Of a stretch of 64,000 bases of DNA, positions 34,521 through 42,062 are shown in pieces. The notes under the pieces are model-generated. The model made no database searches and was not told where the DNA came from. It saw only the letters and a program-made list of their open reading frames with translations. Every line of letters begins with the position of its first letter. The first letter of the stretch is position 1. Position numbers and translations under genes: made by a program. Source of the DNA: JACKCD01 sp041390905 (lineage in GTDB: Bacteria; Chloroflexota; Anaerolineae; Promineifilales; Promineifilaceae); assembly GCA_041390905.1 (NCBI GenBank), contig JAWKPA010000015.1:248001-312000 (forward strand), read 5' to 3'.

Positions 34521-34937
34521 ATGACACAAGAACAAGAATCAGGCCGTCTGATTATAACCGAAGAAGACGTGGCTCCATTTGTAGCCGAAAAACAAGCAGC
34601 CGGGCTGCGCGAGCAGGCCGACCGGGTGACGCAGCAGGTGTCGGACACGGCCCGGCAGGCGTGGGAAAGCGAGACGCGGCGTAAGGTGACGGACAAAGTG
34701 CGCGATGGAGCCTCAACGGTTGCCAACAAGAGCGGCCAGTTTGTGCGTGACAAGGTTTCGGAAGCGGCAGAGAGGCAGGCCAGGGCGACGGTAACGGCCG
34801 TTCAGACCCGCATCAAAGAAACCGACTGGAAAGAAGAAGCCCGCCACGGAACCGTGCGCGGCCTGCAATGGCTCAGCCAGCAGCTTGCCCGCCTCGCCGA
34901 CCGGTTTACACCGGCGGAAAAAACCAGTAATCGGTAA
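34521..34937 (+). CDS. Unknown helical protein, paralog of the protein at 24820
   Basis: 138 residues from ATG 34521 (MTQEQESGRLIITEED), with GGAG 6 nt upstream; an ATG at 34509 is in frame. Highly charged and helical: SDTARQAWESETRRKVTDKV resembles the long helices of LEA/apolipoprotein-like proteins. The C-terminal GLQWLSQQLARLADRFTPAEK matches the 24820 protein. The stop codon lies inside a heptad repeat (34925-35004), so the last residues KTSNR derive from repeat DNA. Function unknown; two copies in one window suggest a lineage-specific family. Confidence 0.72.
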   Translation: MTQEQESGRLIITEEDVAPFVAEKQAAGLREQADRVTQQVSDTARQAWESETRRKVTDKVRDGASTVANKSGQFVRDKVSEAAERQARATVTAVQTRIKETDWKEEARHGTVRGLQWLSQQLARLADRFTPAEKTSNR

Positions 34938-35004
34938 TCAGTTATCAGTTATCAGTAAGAGGTTCCACTGGTTACTGATTACCGATTACCGAATACTGAT
35001 TACT
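34925..35004. repeat. GTAATCG/GTTATCA heptad hairpin between convergent genes
   Basis: The left arm holds period-7 units CAGTAAT, CGGTAAT, CAGTTAT, CAGTTAT; the right arm is the complement (GGTTACTGATTACCGATTAC). It contains the stop codon of both flanking genes and adds the tail FFSNQYSVIGNQ to the minus-strand protein. Confidence 0.85.
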
Positions 35005-36120
35005 AAAAAAACGCTGCCGATTGCTAACCTGATAAACCGCCCCTTTCAGCCAATCCGGGTTGATTTCCACCCCCCAGCCGGGGCCGGTGGGGATTTGCAC
35101 ATGGCCGTTGGTGGCTTGTGGCATCGGCTCATACAGCCCAAGTTGCCACGGGTAATAATCTTCCGCCTCAATGGAAAACTCGACATAGGGGCCGGGGTTA
35201 GGGATGGCACCCATGATGTGGAGGGTGAAGATGGTGACAAAGGAGAGGTTGGCGGTGTGGGGGGTAAAGGGCAGCTCGGCTTCCTGTGCCATCTTTGCCA
35301 GCCGCAGCATCCGCGTCACCCCACCCAGGTAGCAAATGTCGGGCTGCACAATGTCGAAGGCGCGGGCGTTGATGATGCGCTGCCATTGGGTGATGAAGCA
35401 ATCTTGCTCGCCACCAGCTACCTGAATGGCTAACGGCCGTAAAGCCTCTGTCACCTGCGCCGTCCATTCAAAGTGCCAATAAGGGCATGGCTCCTCATAA
35501 TGGACAACCCCATAATCATTGAGAAAATGGCCGATTTCAATCGCTTTTGACGGCGTATAGCAGCAGTTGGCATCCACCAGCAGCGTGGCCTCATCCCCCA
35601 GGGCGCGGCGGATGGCAGGCACAATTGCTTCGGTGCGCCCCGGCCATTCGTCCTGGTCATGCCCCATCTCCTTGCCAATGCGAAATTTGAACGCATTGTA
35701 GCCATGTTGCTCACGCAACTGAAGAAACCGCTCCGCTTCCGCTTCGGGGGTGATGTCGCGCTTCATGCTGCTGGCATAGACGGGGAAGGGGCGTGGCGTG
35801 CCGCCCAGCAGCTCGCAAACGCTTTTGCCCGCCACCTTGCCGCGCAAATCCCAAACGGCCGTATCCAGCCCGGTTAACGCCCGCCGCATGTATGAGCCAG
35901 GATATTTGAATTCCCGCTCCAAAATCTCGTCAACCAGCGTTTCCAACTCGTCGGTGTCGCGCCCCAGGGCGTAGGGGGCGACCTGACGGTGCAAAATTTG
36001 GGCGGTCAAATCGGCGTAGTAGGTGGAAACCTGCCCCCACCCTTCGGCTCCCTCTTCGGTGCGTACCCGCACAAAGCCGACAAACTCATTGGCAAAGGTT
36101 TCAATGCTTTGGATTTTCAT
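34972..36120 (-). CDS. Enolase-superfamily enzyme (mandelate racemase/muconate-lactonizing type)
   Basis: 382 residues from ATG 36120 (MKIQSIETFANEFVGFVRV); an ATG at 36153 is in frame without better support. Enolase-superfamily barrel: GLDTAVWDLRGKVAGKSVCELLGG, the catalytic-lysine region AFKFRIGKEMG, metal ligands in LLVDANCCYTPSKA (Asp), YEEPCP (Glu) and AGGEQDC (Glu), then DIVQPDICYLGGVTRM and PHTANLSF. Members abstract an alpha proton from carboxylates, for example acid-sugar dehydratases. The KxR pattern fits a mandelate-racemase-like subgroup; the substrate is not assignable. The final dozen residues come from the heptad repeat and are unlikely to matter. Confidence 0.87.
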   Translation of the reverse strand: MKIQSIETFANEFVGFVRVRTEEGAEGWGQVSTYYADLTAQILHRQVAPYALGRDTDELETLVDEILEREFKYPGSYMRRALTGLDTAVWDLRGKVAGKSVCELLGGTPRPFPVYASSMKRDITPEAEAERFLQLREQHGYNAFKFRIGKEMGHDQDEWPGRTEAIVPAIRRALGDEATLLVDANCCYTPSKAIEIGHFLNDYGVVHYEEPCPYWHFEWTAQVTEALRPLAIQVAGGEQDCFITQWQRIINARAFDIVQPDICYLGGVTRMLRLAKMAQEAELPFTPHTANLSFVTIFTLHIMGAIPNPGPYVEFSIEAEDYYPWQLGLYEPMPQATNGHVQIPTGPGWGVEINPDWLKGAVYQVSNRQRFFSNQYSVIGNQ

Positions 36121-36168
36121 GGGGTTGTTCCAGATTGTATTGACTTTGGGCAAGAAGAAGCAGATTTT

Positions 36169-36244
36169 ACCGCAGAGGGCGCAAAGATCGCGGAGATTTA
36201 CCTTTCTCTTTTCTTTCTCTGCGCCCTCTGCGTCCTTTGCGGTT
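36169..36244. repeat. CGCAGAGGG/CGCAAAG hairpin repeat
   Basis: ACCGCAGAGGGCGCAAAG (36169-36186) is complementary to CTCTGCGCCCTCTGCGTCC then TTTGCGGT (to 36244), between two same-strand genes. It is related to the in-gene repeat at 9807. Confidence 0.75.
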
Positions 36245-36272
36245 CAAATTCTGAAAATCGCCCTCGGCCTGT

Positions 36273-37352
36273 CTAAAAGACGATGACGTTGCGGAGGGCT
36301 TCGCCCCGCTTGACGGCGGCGATGGCTTCGTTGATTTCTTCGAGGGGGTATTGTTTGGTGACGAGTTCGTCGAGCTTTAAACGGCCGTCTTTATACAACG
36401 CCACCAGCTTCGGCACATCCACCCGCAGCCGAGTTGACCCCATTTTGCTGCCCATAATGTGCTGTTCGCTCCCGGCAAAATCAGCCGCTTCCAGCGTCAG
36501 CTTCACCCCATAGGCGGGCATACCCACCAGCACCAGCGTGCCGCCCAGCCGCATCATCGCCAGCCCCTGGTCAATCGCCTTGCCGCTGCCCACCGTTACA
36601 AAGACATAATCGGCTCCCCGGCCGTTGGTCAACGCCTTGACTTGGGCAATGGCATCGGCCGCGCCTGCGTTGACGGTGTGGGTGGCGCCAAACGCCTTGG
36701 CCGTTTCCAGCTTGCTTTCCAGCAAATCAAGGGCGATGAGCGGGGTTGCGCCAGAAAGGGCGGCTCCCTGGATGCTGTTTAGCCCCACGCCGCCGGTGCC
36801 AATGACGACAACGCTGCTGCCGGCCGCAATTTTGGCGGTGTTGACGACGGCACCATAGCCGGTGATGACCCCGCAGGCCATGAGCGAGGCACTGGCCATG
36901 GGCATGTTGGCGGGGATGCCAACGACCTGGGATTCATGGACGACGACTTCTTCGGCAAAAGCGGCCGTTCGCAGTGCCTGAAGAATCGGTTTGCCGTCGG
37001 GGGTGTGGAGGGGGCCTTCCCGGTCGAGCCGGAATCTGGTTTCACAAAGCTGCGGTTCCCCTTTGTCGCAGTAGAAGCAGCGCCCGCAGGAGCGAATGAG
37101 GGTGACGACAACGGGGTCGCCTACTTGGGCAAGGGTGGTGCCGGGGCCAACTTCGGTGACAACCCCGGCGGCTTCGTGTCCGTAAATGGCGGGCAGGGTG
37201 CCACCCCAGCCGCCGTCCATGTAGAGAATATCGCTGTGGCAAATGGCGCAGGCAGCAAGCTTGACGCGCACTTCGTTGGCCTGGGGTGGGTCGAGGACGA
37301 CCTCTTCAATCACCAAAGGTTTGCCAAATTCATAACAAACGGCCGCTTTCAT
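36273..37352 (-). CDS. Zinc-dependent alcohol dehydrogenase
   Basis: A 359-residue medium-chain dehydrogenase. Catalytic zinc ligands: Cys38 (AICHSD), His59-Glu60 (YGHEAAG) and a later Cys in LMACGVITGYG. The structural zinc loop has four Cys (89, 92, 95, 103; SCGRCFYCDKGEPQLC). The NAD(P)-binding loop is VVIGTGGVGLNSIQGA. AICHSD and the TGYGAVVNTAKI phrase point to the class III/glutathione-type and related alcohol dehydrogenases. The start ATG 37352 has AAGGAG 10 nt upstream. Reaction: alcohol to aldehyde; the substrate is unknown. It lies upstream of the enolase-superfamily gene on the same strand, separated by a repeat, so joint action is possible but unproven. Confidence 0.9.
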   Translation of the reverse strand: MKAAVCYEFGKPLVIEEVVLDPPQANEVRVKLAACAICHSDILYMDGGWGGTLPAIYGHEAAGVVTEVGPGTTLAQVGDPVVVTLIRSCGRCFYCDKGEPQLCETRFRLDREGPLHTPDGKPILQALRTAAFAEEVVVHESQVVGIPANMPMASASLMACGVITGYGAVVNTAKIAAGSSVVVIGTGGVGLNSIQGAALSGATPLIALDLLESKLETAKAFGATHTVNAGAADAIAQVKALTNGRGADYVFVTVGSGKAIDQGLAMMRLGGTLVLVGMPAYGVKLTLEAADFAGSEQHIMGSKMGSTRLRVDVPKLVALYKDGRLKLDELVTKQYPLEEINEAIAAVKRGEALRNVIVF

Positions 37353-37408
37353 ATAAAAAATCTCCTTCTTCCCGATGGATACGTGTGGCGGGCGTAGCCT
37401 GCACTTTA

Positions 37409-37476
37409 TTGGAGATTGGAGATTAGAGATTGGAGATTAACCGTCTTCAATCTCTAATCTCCAATCTCTAATCTCC
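37409..37476. repeat. GGAGATT heptad hairpin
   Basis: Left arm ATTGGAG, ATTGGAG, ATTAGAG, ATTGGAG, ATTA; right arm the complementary CAATCTC, TAATCTC, CAATCTC, TAATCTC, C. Period 7, about 28-bp arms with an 8-nt loop. Confidence 0.9.
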
Positions 37477-37550
37477 TTTCTCAGAACGTCAGTTTACGAC
37501 CTGCCTGATGATGTTAAGTGATGGGCTGGAAGTATAGATTTTTTGGAGAT

Positions 37551-37925
37551 TTATTCAAGCCATGAAACGGAGTCGCCCCACAGCCCCCAGCAGAGGATGA
37601 CCAGCAGGGCCAGCTCGCCAATGACGGCCATGATGACGGCGGTGAGGGCGGGGGTGGGTTGGAAGGAGGAGAGGAGGGGAAAAACGGCCGTTTCTCCCCC
37701 CAAAAGCAGCGGCAGCCAATCCGTTTGTGCCGCCAGCAAAATCAGCGTCACCAGCAGCAGCGAGGCAAACGCTGGCACCGCCAAATCCACAAATTGCAGC
37801 CGAAAGCGCGGCAGCGGGGCTGGCTCAATTTGTGCCATGACCCGCCGCATAAAACCGGGGGGCAAAGGGGCTTGTGGGTAACTTTCCAACGCCTGGGTTA
37901 GCAAATCATCATGCAATTCGTTCAT
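37551..37925 (-). CDS. Probable membrane anti-sigma factor
   Basis: 124 residues with two hydrophobic segments (about 50-68 and 93-116). The N-terminus MNELHDDLLTQALESYPQAP and the following PLPPGFMRRVMAQIEP look like the cytosolic part of small anti-sigma proteins. No HxxxCxxC zinc motif is present, so it would not be a ZAS-type factor. It overlaps the 3' end of the sigma-factor gene by 17 bp, the usual arrangement for a cognate pair. The call rests mainly on this context. Confidence 0.65.
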   Translation of the reverse strand: MNELHDDLLTQALESYPQAPLPPGFMRRVMAQIEPAPLPRFRLQFVDLAVPAFASLLLVTLILLAAQTDWLPLLLGGETAVFPLLSSFQPTPALTAVIMAVIGELALLVILCWGLWGDSVSWLE

Positions 37926-38481
37926 CCTGATACGCCTCTAATGCTTGCCGAAGCTGCCGCCGCGCCCGGAAAATGCCCGTTTTCACCGTTCCCAGCGGCA
38001 TTGCCATCACTTCTGCAATTTCATCATAACTTAGCTGCTGCAAATGGCGCAATGTGACCAGCATCCGATAGCTGTCGGGCAGGTCGGCAATCGCCTGATG
38101 CAAATGGGTTTGCAGCTCTTGTGAGAGCAAAAGCGTTTCCACATGCTGCCGTTCATCGGGCAGCGGCAGGGCGGCTTCCGTTTCCAGGGCGGCCAGCTCT
38201 TGCCGCAGCCGGGGCAGCCGGTTGTAACAAAGGTTGGTGACGATGCGGTAGAGCCAAGTGCGAAAGCTGGCATCGGCGCGGAAGCGGGGCAGGCCGCGCC
38301 ACGCCCGCACAAAGGCCTCTTGCGCCACGTCTTCGGCTTCCTGCGGGTTGTTAAGCGTTCGCAGGGCCAGGTTGTAGACCAATGGAGCATGGGCAGCGAC
38401 AAGCGTTTCAAAAGCGGCCGTTTCGCCCCGCTGCGCCCGTCGCACCAATTGCTGCTCGTCCTGCATCGTTAAATCGTTCAT
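37909..38481 (-). CDS. ECF-type RNA polymerase sigma factor
   Basis: 190 residues. Sigma-70 region 2: ETAAFETLVAAHAPLVYNLALRT, AEDVAQEAFVRAWRGLPRFR and ASFRTWLYRIVTNLCYNRLP. Region 4: ADLPDSYRMLVTLRHLQQLSYDEIAEVM then MPLGTVKTGIFRARRQLRQAL. Region 3 is absent, as in ECF sigmas. A TGAAAC...GTCTAA promoter lies directly upstream (38493-38522), identical in layout to one facing the opposite way, so it probably drives its own transcription and the divergent operon. The start is ATG 38481; the predicted leader is only a few nt. Confidence 0.93.
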   Translation of the reverse strand: MNDLTMQDEQQLVRRAQRGETAAFETLVAAHAPLVYNLALRTLNNPQEAEDVAQEAFVRAWRGLPRFRADASFRTWLYRIVTNLCYNRLPRLRQELAALETEAALPLPDERQHVETLLLSQELQTHLHQAIADLPDSYRMLVTLRHLQQLSYDEIAEVMAMPLGTVKTGIFRARRQLRQALEAYQDERIA

Positions 38482-38492
38482 GCCTTATTTGG

Positions 38493-38522
38493 TTAGACCA
38501 CTAGAGGGGCGAAAAAGTTTCA
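38493..38522 (-). promoter_or_regulatory. ECF-type promoter of the sigma/anti-sigma operon
   Basis: Minus strand: TGAAAC (38522-38517), 18 nt, GTCTAA (38498-38493), extended as TGAAACTTTTTC and GGTCTAACC. The start codon follows 12 bp later. Confidence 0.7.
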
Positions 38523-38534
38523 TGTCTAAGACCG

Positions 38535-38560
38535 TAGGACAAGTTTGCAAACTTGTCCTA
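38535..38560. repeat. REP palindrome between divergent ECF promoters
   Basis: A perfect 26-bp palindrome, TAGGACAAGTTTG followed by its reverse complement. The same sequence flanks the transposase gene at 47101; a T-variant (TAGGTCAAGTTTG) occurs three times at 46222-46470. Confidence 0.95.
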
Positions 38561-38590
38561 TAGCATCGTTCCAAACTGCCCGGCACATTT

Positions 38591-38620
38591 TGAAACTTTT
38601 GGCAATGGGTGCTGGTCTAA
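38591..38620 (+). promoter_or_regulatory. ECF-type promoter of the divergent two-gene operon
   Basis: TGAAAC (38591-38596), 18 nt, GTCTAA (38615-38620), in context TGAAACTTTT and GGTCTAACT. Same boxes and same spacing as the sigma-gene promoter. Confidence 0.7.
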
Positions 38621-38699
38621 CTAAACAGTTCGCCCAAAAAGGCAAACTGAACCGGTTCAGGTGAATATCAATTTGGAGACGACGAGATGGAGCGAGTGA

Positions 38700-38727
38700 A
38701 TCTCCAATCTCCCAATCTCCAATCTCT
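38700..38727. repeat. Short GGAGATT-family heptad array
   Basis: AATCTCC, AATCTCC, CAATCTCC, AATCTCT in the leader between the ECF promoter and the 49-aa gene. Confidence 0.6.
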
Positions 38728-38742
38728 ATTTAGCGGAGGTTT

Positions 38743-38892
38743 ATGATGTTAGAAGCAATAGCTATCGGCTTTTCCATTGCGTTGATCCTGGGAACGATTC
38801 TCAGCTTTGTAGGGTTTATGCGCTACATCAACCACAAGGAAAAGCAGATTTTGGCGCAATATCGGGCCGAGAACAAGGAGAGTAAGCGATGA
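38743..38892 (+). CDS. Small membrane protein (49 aa) of the ECF regulon
   Basis: It starts MMLEAIAIGFSIALILGTIL, one membrane helix, then a basic/charged tail (MRYINHKEKQILAQYRAENK). GCGGAGG lies 6 nt before ATG 38743. Its TGA overlaps the ATG of the next gene (ATGA, 38889-38892), so the two are translationally coupled. The tail style (RYxxxKEK) is repeated in the second protein (RYLRYKETIALAERG), suggesting related roles. Predicted to be transcribed from the ECF promoter at 38591. No family recognised. Confidence 0.72.
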   Translation: MMLEAIAIGFSIALILGTILSFVGFMRYINHKEKQILAQYRAENKESKR

Positions 38893-39278
38893 CAGATGTA
38901 GTTGAAGTGTTAGCTCCGGCGTTTGCCGTGTGTATGTTGTTTAGCGTGATTTTTGGCTTTTTGGCCTATACGCGCTACTTGCGTTACAAGGAAACGATTG
39001 CCCTGGCCGAGCGTGGCTTGCTGCGCCCTGCGCGTCGTTCTGGTCGTGGCCGCATAAGCCTGACGCTGCGCTGGGGGATTGTGATTTTTATTACGGGGAT
39101 TGGTTTGTCCATTGGGCTGCTGATTCTGGACACAGAGGCGGTTATCGCGGGGCTGATTTCGATGTTTTTTGGCTTGTCGCTGATTGTAGTGCATTTTGTG
39201 AGCCGGGGGGAGGAGGAAGAGGACGTGGCAGAAACGGCCGTTTCCGACAACGACCCCATTCCTCCGCATAAGATGTAG
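38889..39278 (+). CDS. DUF6249-like membrane protein of the ECF regulon
   Basis: 129 residues with three hydrophobic segments (about 9-27, 61-80, 84-103). After the first helix comes RYLRYKETIALAERGLLRP, a phrase typical of DUF6249-type small membrane proteins that often sit beside ECF sigma factors. An acidic C-terminus follows (GEEEEDVAETAVSDND). It starts inside the stop of the 49-aa gene and ends at the edge of a heptad hairpin. Probably works with the sigma/anti-sigma pair in an envelope stress response; this is inference from position and promoter. Confidence 0.75.
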   Translation: MTDVVEVLAPAFAVCMLFSVIFGFLAYTRYLRYKETIALAERGLLRPARRSGRGRISLTLRWGIVIFITGIGLSIGLLILDTEAVIAGLISMFFGLSLIVVHFVSRGEEEEDVAETAVSDNDPIPPHKM

Positions 39279-39349
39279 TCGGTAATCGGTAATCGGTAAT
39301 CAGTGTGCTTTACTGATTACCGATTACTGATTACTGTTTACTGTTTACT
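39278..39349. repeat. GTAATCG heptad hairpin
   Basis: GGTAATC three times (period 7), AGTGTGCTT, then TACTGATTACCGATTACTGA and further ACTGTTT units. It lies between convergent genes and supplies the TAA of the pgk gene. Confidence 0.85.
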
Positions 39350-40559
39350 TGTCGTCCAGAATCACAATCCCGGGGAGAGCCTTCCCTTCCAACAGCTCCA
39401 GACTGGCCCCGCCGCCTGTGCTGACGTGAGACATTTTGTCGCTGAGGCCAGCTTTGGCAACGGCCGCTGCCGAGTCACCGCCGCCGATGATGACTTGCGC
39501 CCCCTGTTCGGCGGCGTGGGCCAGCAGGCGGGCAAGCTGGTTGGTGCCTTCGGCAAATTTGTCAAACTCAAACACCCCCATCGGCCCATTCCAAATGACA
39601 AGGCGTGCGCCTTGCAATTCAGCGTTAAAGCTCTCCAGCGTATCTGGGCCAATGTCGAGCGCCATTTTGTCTTTGTCAATGCCCCACACCGGCACAACTT
39701 CGGCGGTGGCATCGGCGGCAAAGCGGTCGGCCACAATGACATCCATTGGCAGCACGAGCTTGTCGGCGGCCATTGCCAGCAGCCGTTTGGCTTCGGGCAG
39801 TGCTTCGGCTTCGACGAGGGAGGTACCGACGGCGTGGCCTTGTGCTTTGAGGAAGGTGTTTGCCATGCCGCCACCGATGAGGATTTTGTCAGCGGTCTGG
39901 AGCAGGTTGTCAATGAGCTGGATTTTGTCGGAGATTTTGGCGCCGCCCATGATAGCGATGTAGGGATGGGGGGGATTGGTAACGGCCGTTCCTAACGCCT
40001 CCAACTCCTTGCCCATCAGAAAACCGGCCACCGCCGCCCCCCCTTTGCGCCGCATCGCCCGCGCTGCCCCTTCGGTGCTGGCGTGGGCGCGGTGGGCCGA
40101 GCCAAACGCATCATCTACGTAGACATCAGCCAGGTCGGCAAGCTGCTGCGAAAGCTCGCGGTCATTTTTGGTTTCACCGGGGTGGAAGCGGGTGTTTTCC
40201 AGCATCAGCACGTCGCCGGGCTGGAGGGCATTGGCGGCGGCAGTAGCGGCTTCACCCACCACCTCGGCCACATGCTGCACGGGTCGCCCCAACGTAGCAC
40301 TAAGGGCGACGGCTATGGGGCGGGAACTGTACTGGGTGTCGGCGGCTGTTTTCGGCCGACCGACGTGGGAACACAAAATCAACGATGCCCCGTGATCCAG
40401 CAAATAGTTCAGCGTGGGCAGCGCGGCCTGAATGCGTGTGTCATCGGTAACAACAATATCATCTTCCGGGTTCTTGCTGCTGAGTGGCACGTTAAAATCC
40501 ACCCGCACGAGCACCCGTTTTCCAGCAACATCAATATCGGCGATTGTTTTCTTTTGCAT
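39345..40559 (-). CDS. pgk: Phosphoglycerate kinase
   Basis: 404 residues, normal length, cytoplasmic glycolytic enzyme transferring phosphate between 1,3-bisphosphoglycerate and ADP. Signatures: RVLVRVDFNVPL (family signature), SHVGRPK (substrate arginine region), LMLENTRFHPGE, DDAFGSAHRAHAST, and the C-terminal nucleotide site IWNGPMGVFEFDKFAEGT plus IIGGGDSAAAV and STGGGASLELLEG. GAGGAC precedes ATG 40559. Not clustered with gap or tpi here; heptad hairpins flank it on both sides. Confidence 0.97.
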   Translation of the reverse strand: MQKKTIADIDVAGKRVLVRVDFNVPLSSKNPEDDIVVTDDTRIQAALPTLNYLLDHGASLILCSHVGRPKTAADTQYSSRPIAVALSATLGRPVQHVAEVVGEAATAAANALQPGDVLMLENTRFHPGETKNDRELSQQLADLADVYVDDAFGSAHRAHASTEGAARAMRRKGGAAVAGFLMGKELEALGTAVTNPPHPYIAIMGGAKISDKIQLIDNLLQTADKILIGGGMANTFLKAQGHAVGTSLVEAEALPEAKRLLAMAADKLVLPMDVIVADRFAADATAEVVPVWGIDKDKMALDIGPDTLESFNAELQGARLVIWNGPMGVFEFDKFAEGTNQLARLLAHAAEQGAQVIIGGGDSAAAVAKAGLSDKMSHVSTGGGASLELLEGKALPGIVILDDK

Positions 40560-40579
40560 AAAGTCCTCGTTTTGACAGA

Positions 40580-40701
40580 CAGTAATCAGTAATCAGTTAT
40601 TAGTAATCAGTAATCAGTAATCAGTTATCAGTTGTCGGTAAGCGGTAATGGTACAGGTGGTTTTCATGACCGATTACCGATTACTGATTACCGATTACCG
40701 C
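40580..40701. repeat. Long CAGTAAT/ATTACCG heptad hairpin
   Basis: About eight period-7 units (AGTAATC, AGTAATC, AGTTATT, AGTAATC and so on), a spacer, then ACCGATT, ACCGATT, ACTGATT, ACCGATT, ACCG. It is the longest member of the family here and lies upstream of pgk. Confidence 0.9.
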
Positions 40702-40703
40702 TG

Positions 40704-41543
40704 TTAGGTGATCATAATTTTCGTGGCTTGCAGATCGGTGTAGCGTTCATCCTGCCCCGCGATTTGCAGCAGTTGCTTGATTTCGCGCACGCGGGGGGTG
40801 ATTTTTGCCAGCGTGGTGCGGTAATGCTTGCCGACGGCGGCGGGGGTGATTTCGCGCAGGTCTTGTTCGCTCATAATAAATTCAACGGCCGTTGCCCAGG
40901 CGGCGGGTTTGCTGAGGGGGGGCTGGGCGGCGGCGACAAAATCGCGCCAAAGCTGTCGCCCGCGCAGCAGCAGCGGTGCGCCATAGCCGCGCTGCTGCAT
41001 TCCCGGCAAAAAGAGCCGTTCTATGTCGTCGGCCAAGGCCTGGGGGCGCAGCGGCGGCTGGAGGGATCCGGCAAAGAAGGCGACGGGGAGCAGCCAGGGT
41101 TCGGTGGGCAGCCCTTGGGCGCTGACCAATGCCCGGTTGCTCATGAGTACGCCACGGGCGCGGGCGGTGGTGAGGGGGGTGTCGAGGCTGGCGGGGTTGA
41201 TGTTGTGAATGTGCCATTGATTAGACGCAGGTTGCAGTTGAACGGTCACGAGGTCGGCGGCGGTGGTTTGGGAACGGCCGTTTTTCCCCACCGGCCACGC
41301 ATATTCCACAAAAACCCCCTCATCGGTGTGGATGGCACGGGTGAGGGCCACATCTTCACGCCCCAGCGATGTTTTGAGCAGCAGGGCCATGCCGGTTGCG
41401 CCAAAGAGGTCGTGCAGGGCGGCGGCGGGGCTGGCGGGTTGCAGATGGGTCTGGATGTGGGCGTGGTCGGCGGCAACGGTGGCATGTAGTGTCTGCTCAA
41501 CGATGGGCCAAATGGTTTGCCACAACTGTTCCTGGCTAATCAT
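40704..41543 (-). CDS. Protein of unknown function (279 aa)
   Basis: A soluble, mixed alpha/beta protein without signal peptide or membrane segment. Features seen: an N-terminal helical stretch (MISQEQLWQTIWPIVEQTLH), a region of probable beta strands (GVFVEYAWPVGKNGRS, LVTVQLQPASNQWHIHNINP) and a C-terminal helical part with KHYRTTLAKITPRVREIKQL. No motif I can name. It is transcribed toward pgk but separated from it by a long hairpin repeat. No ribosome-binding site is evident at ATG 41543. Confidence 0.65.
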   Translation of the reverse strand: MISQEQLWQTIWPIVEQTLHATVAADHAHIQTHLQPASPAAALHDLFGATGMALLLKTSLGREDVALTRAIHTDEGVFVEYAWPVGKNGRSQTTAADLVTVQLQPASNQWHIHNINPASLDTPLTTARARGVLMSNRALVSAQGLPTEPWLLPVAFFAGSLQPPLRPQALADDIERLFLPGMQQRGYGAPLLLRGRQLWRDFVAAAQPPLSKPAAWATAVEFIMSEQDLREITPAAVGKHYRTTLAKITPRVREIKQLLQIAGQDERYTDLQATKIMIT

Positions 41544-41584
41544 GCTGTCATTTTAGCGCAAAGTGGGGTTTTGTTGTAGTAAGC

Positions 41585-41626
41585 CGTATTGCGTATTGCG
41601 TATTGAGAGGCGATTTACGCAATACG
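41585..41626. repeat. GTATTGC heptad hairpin
   Basis: CGTATTG, CGTATTG, CGTATTG (period 7) followed after 14 nt by the complementary TACGCAATACG. A further short AATCTCC array lies at 41656-41681, just after the crcB stop. Confidence 0.8.
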
Positions 41627-41681
41627 TGGATGTGGCGGAAAACTAAAGACACTAACCAATCTCCAATCGCTAATCTCTAAA

Positions 41682-42059
41682 TTACCGGGCAAGGAGCCGG
41701 CCGAGGAGGTAGCCGAGGAAAACGGCCGTTAATCCCCCCAGATTGCTGCCAACCATGTAGACGAGGCCCATTTGCAGCCGTCCTTCTTGCAGCAACCGCA
41801 CGCTTTCCAGAGCATAGCTGGAGAAGGTGGTGAAGCCGCCGAAGATGCCGACGAAGAGAAAGACGCGGGCGTTGGGGCTGATTTGCCACCGTTCAAAAAG
41901 CTGCCAGCAGAGGCCGATGAGCAGGGAACCGATGAGGTTGACGGCGAGGGTGCCCCAGGGGAAGCCGCTGCCCCAGCGGTTGAGGGCAAGCTGGGCAACG
42001 GCAAAGCGGAGGGTGGCCCCAATGGCTCCCCCGGCGGCGACGGCGAGGTAGGGTTGCAT
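41682..42059 (-). CDS. crcB: Fluoride efflux channel Fluc/CrcB
   Basis: 125 residues with four membrane helices, the usual size for this dimeric fluoride channel. Signatures: GGAIGATLRFAVAQL near the start, PWGTLAVNLIGSLLIG (Asn in the pore) and GIFGGFTTFSSYALE, the sodium-site/phenylalanine-box region. The ATG lies 4 nt after the upstream aminotransferase gene, so it is expressed from that message; there is no room for a fluoride riboswitch in front of it. A single crcB gene is expected to act as a homodimer. Confidence 0.93.
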   Translation of the reverse strand: MQPYLAVAAGGAIGATLRFAVAQLALNRWGSGFPWGTLAVNLIGSLLIGLCWQLFERWQISPNARVFLFVGIFGGFTTFSSYALESVRLLQEGRLQMGLVYMVGSNLGGLTAVFLGYLLGRLLAR

Positions 42060-42062
42060 GGG

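Noticed and set aside
40580..40701. Possible CRISPR array (regular repeats)
   Set aside because: Units are only 7 bp with no spacers, and arms are inverted; no cas genes in the window.
40632..41489. 285-codon plus-strand frame opposite the unknown 279-aa protein
   Set aside because: Begins in the heptad repeat and is Gly/Val-rich like other antisense shadows here. The minus frame has better composition, although neither has a recognised domain.
41682..42062. Fluoride riboswitch before crcB
   Set aside because: Only 3 nt separate crcB from the upstream gene; no room for the aptamer.
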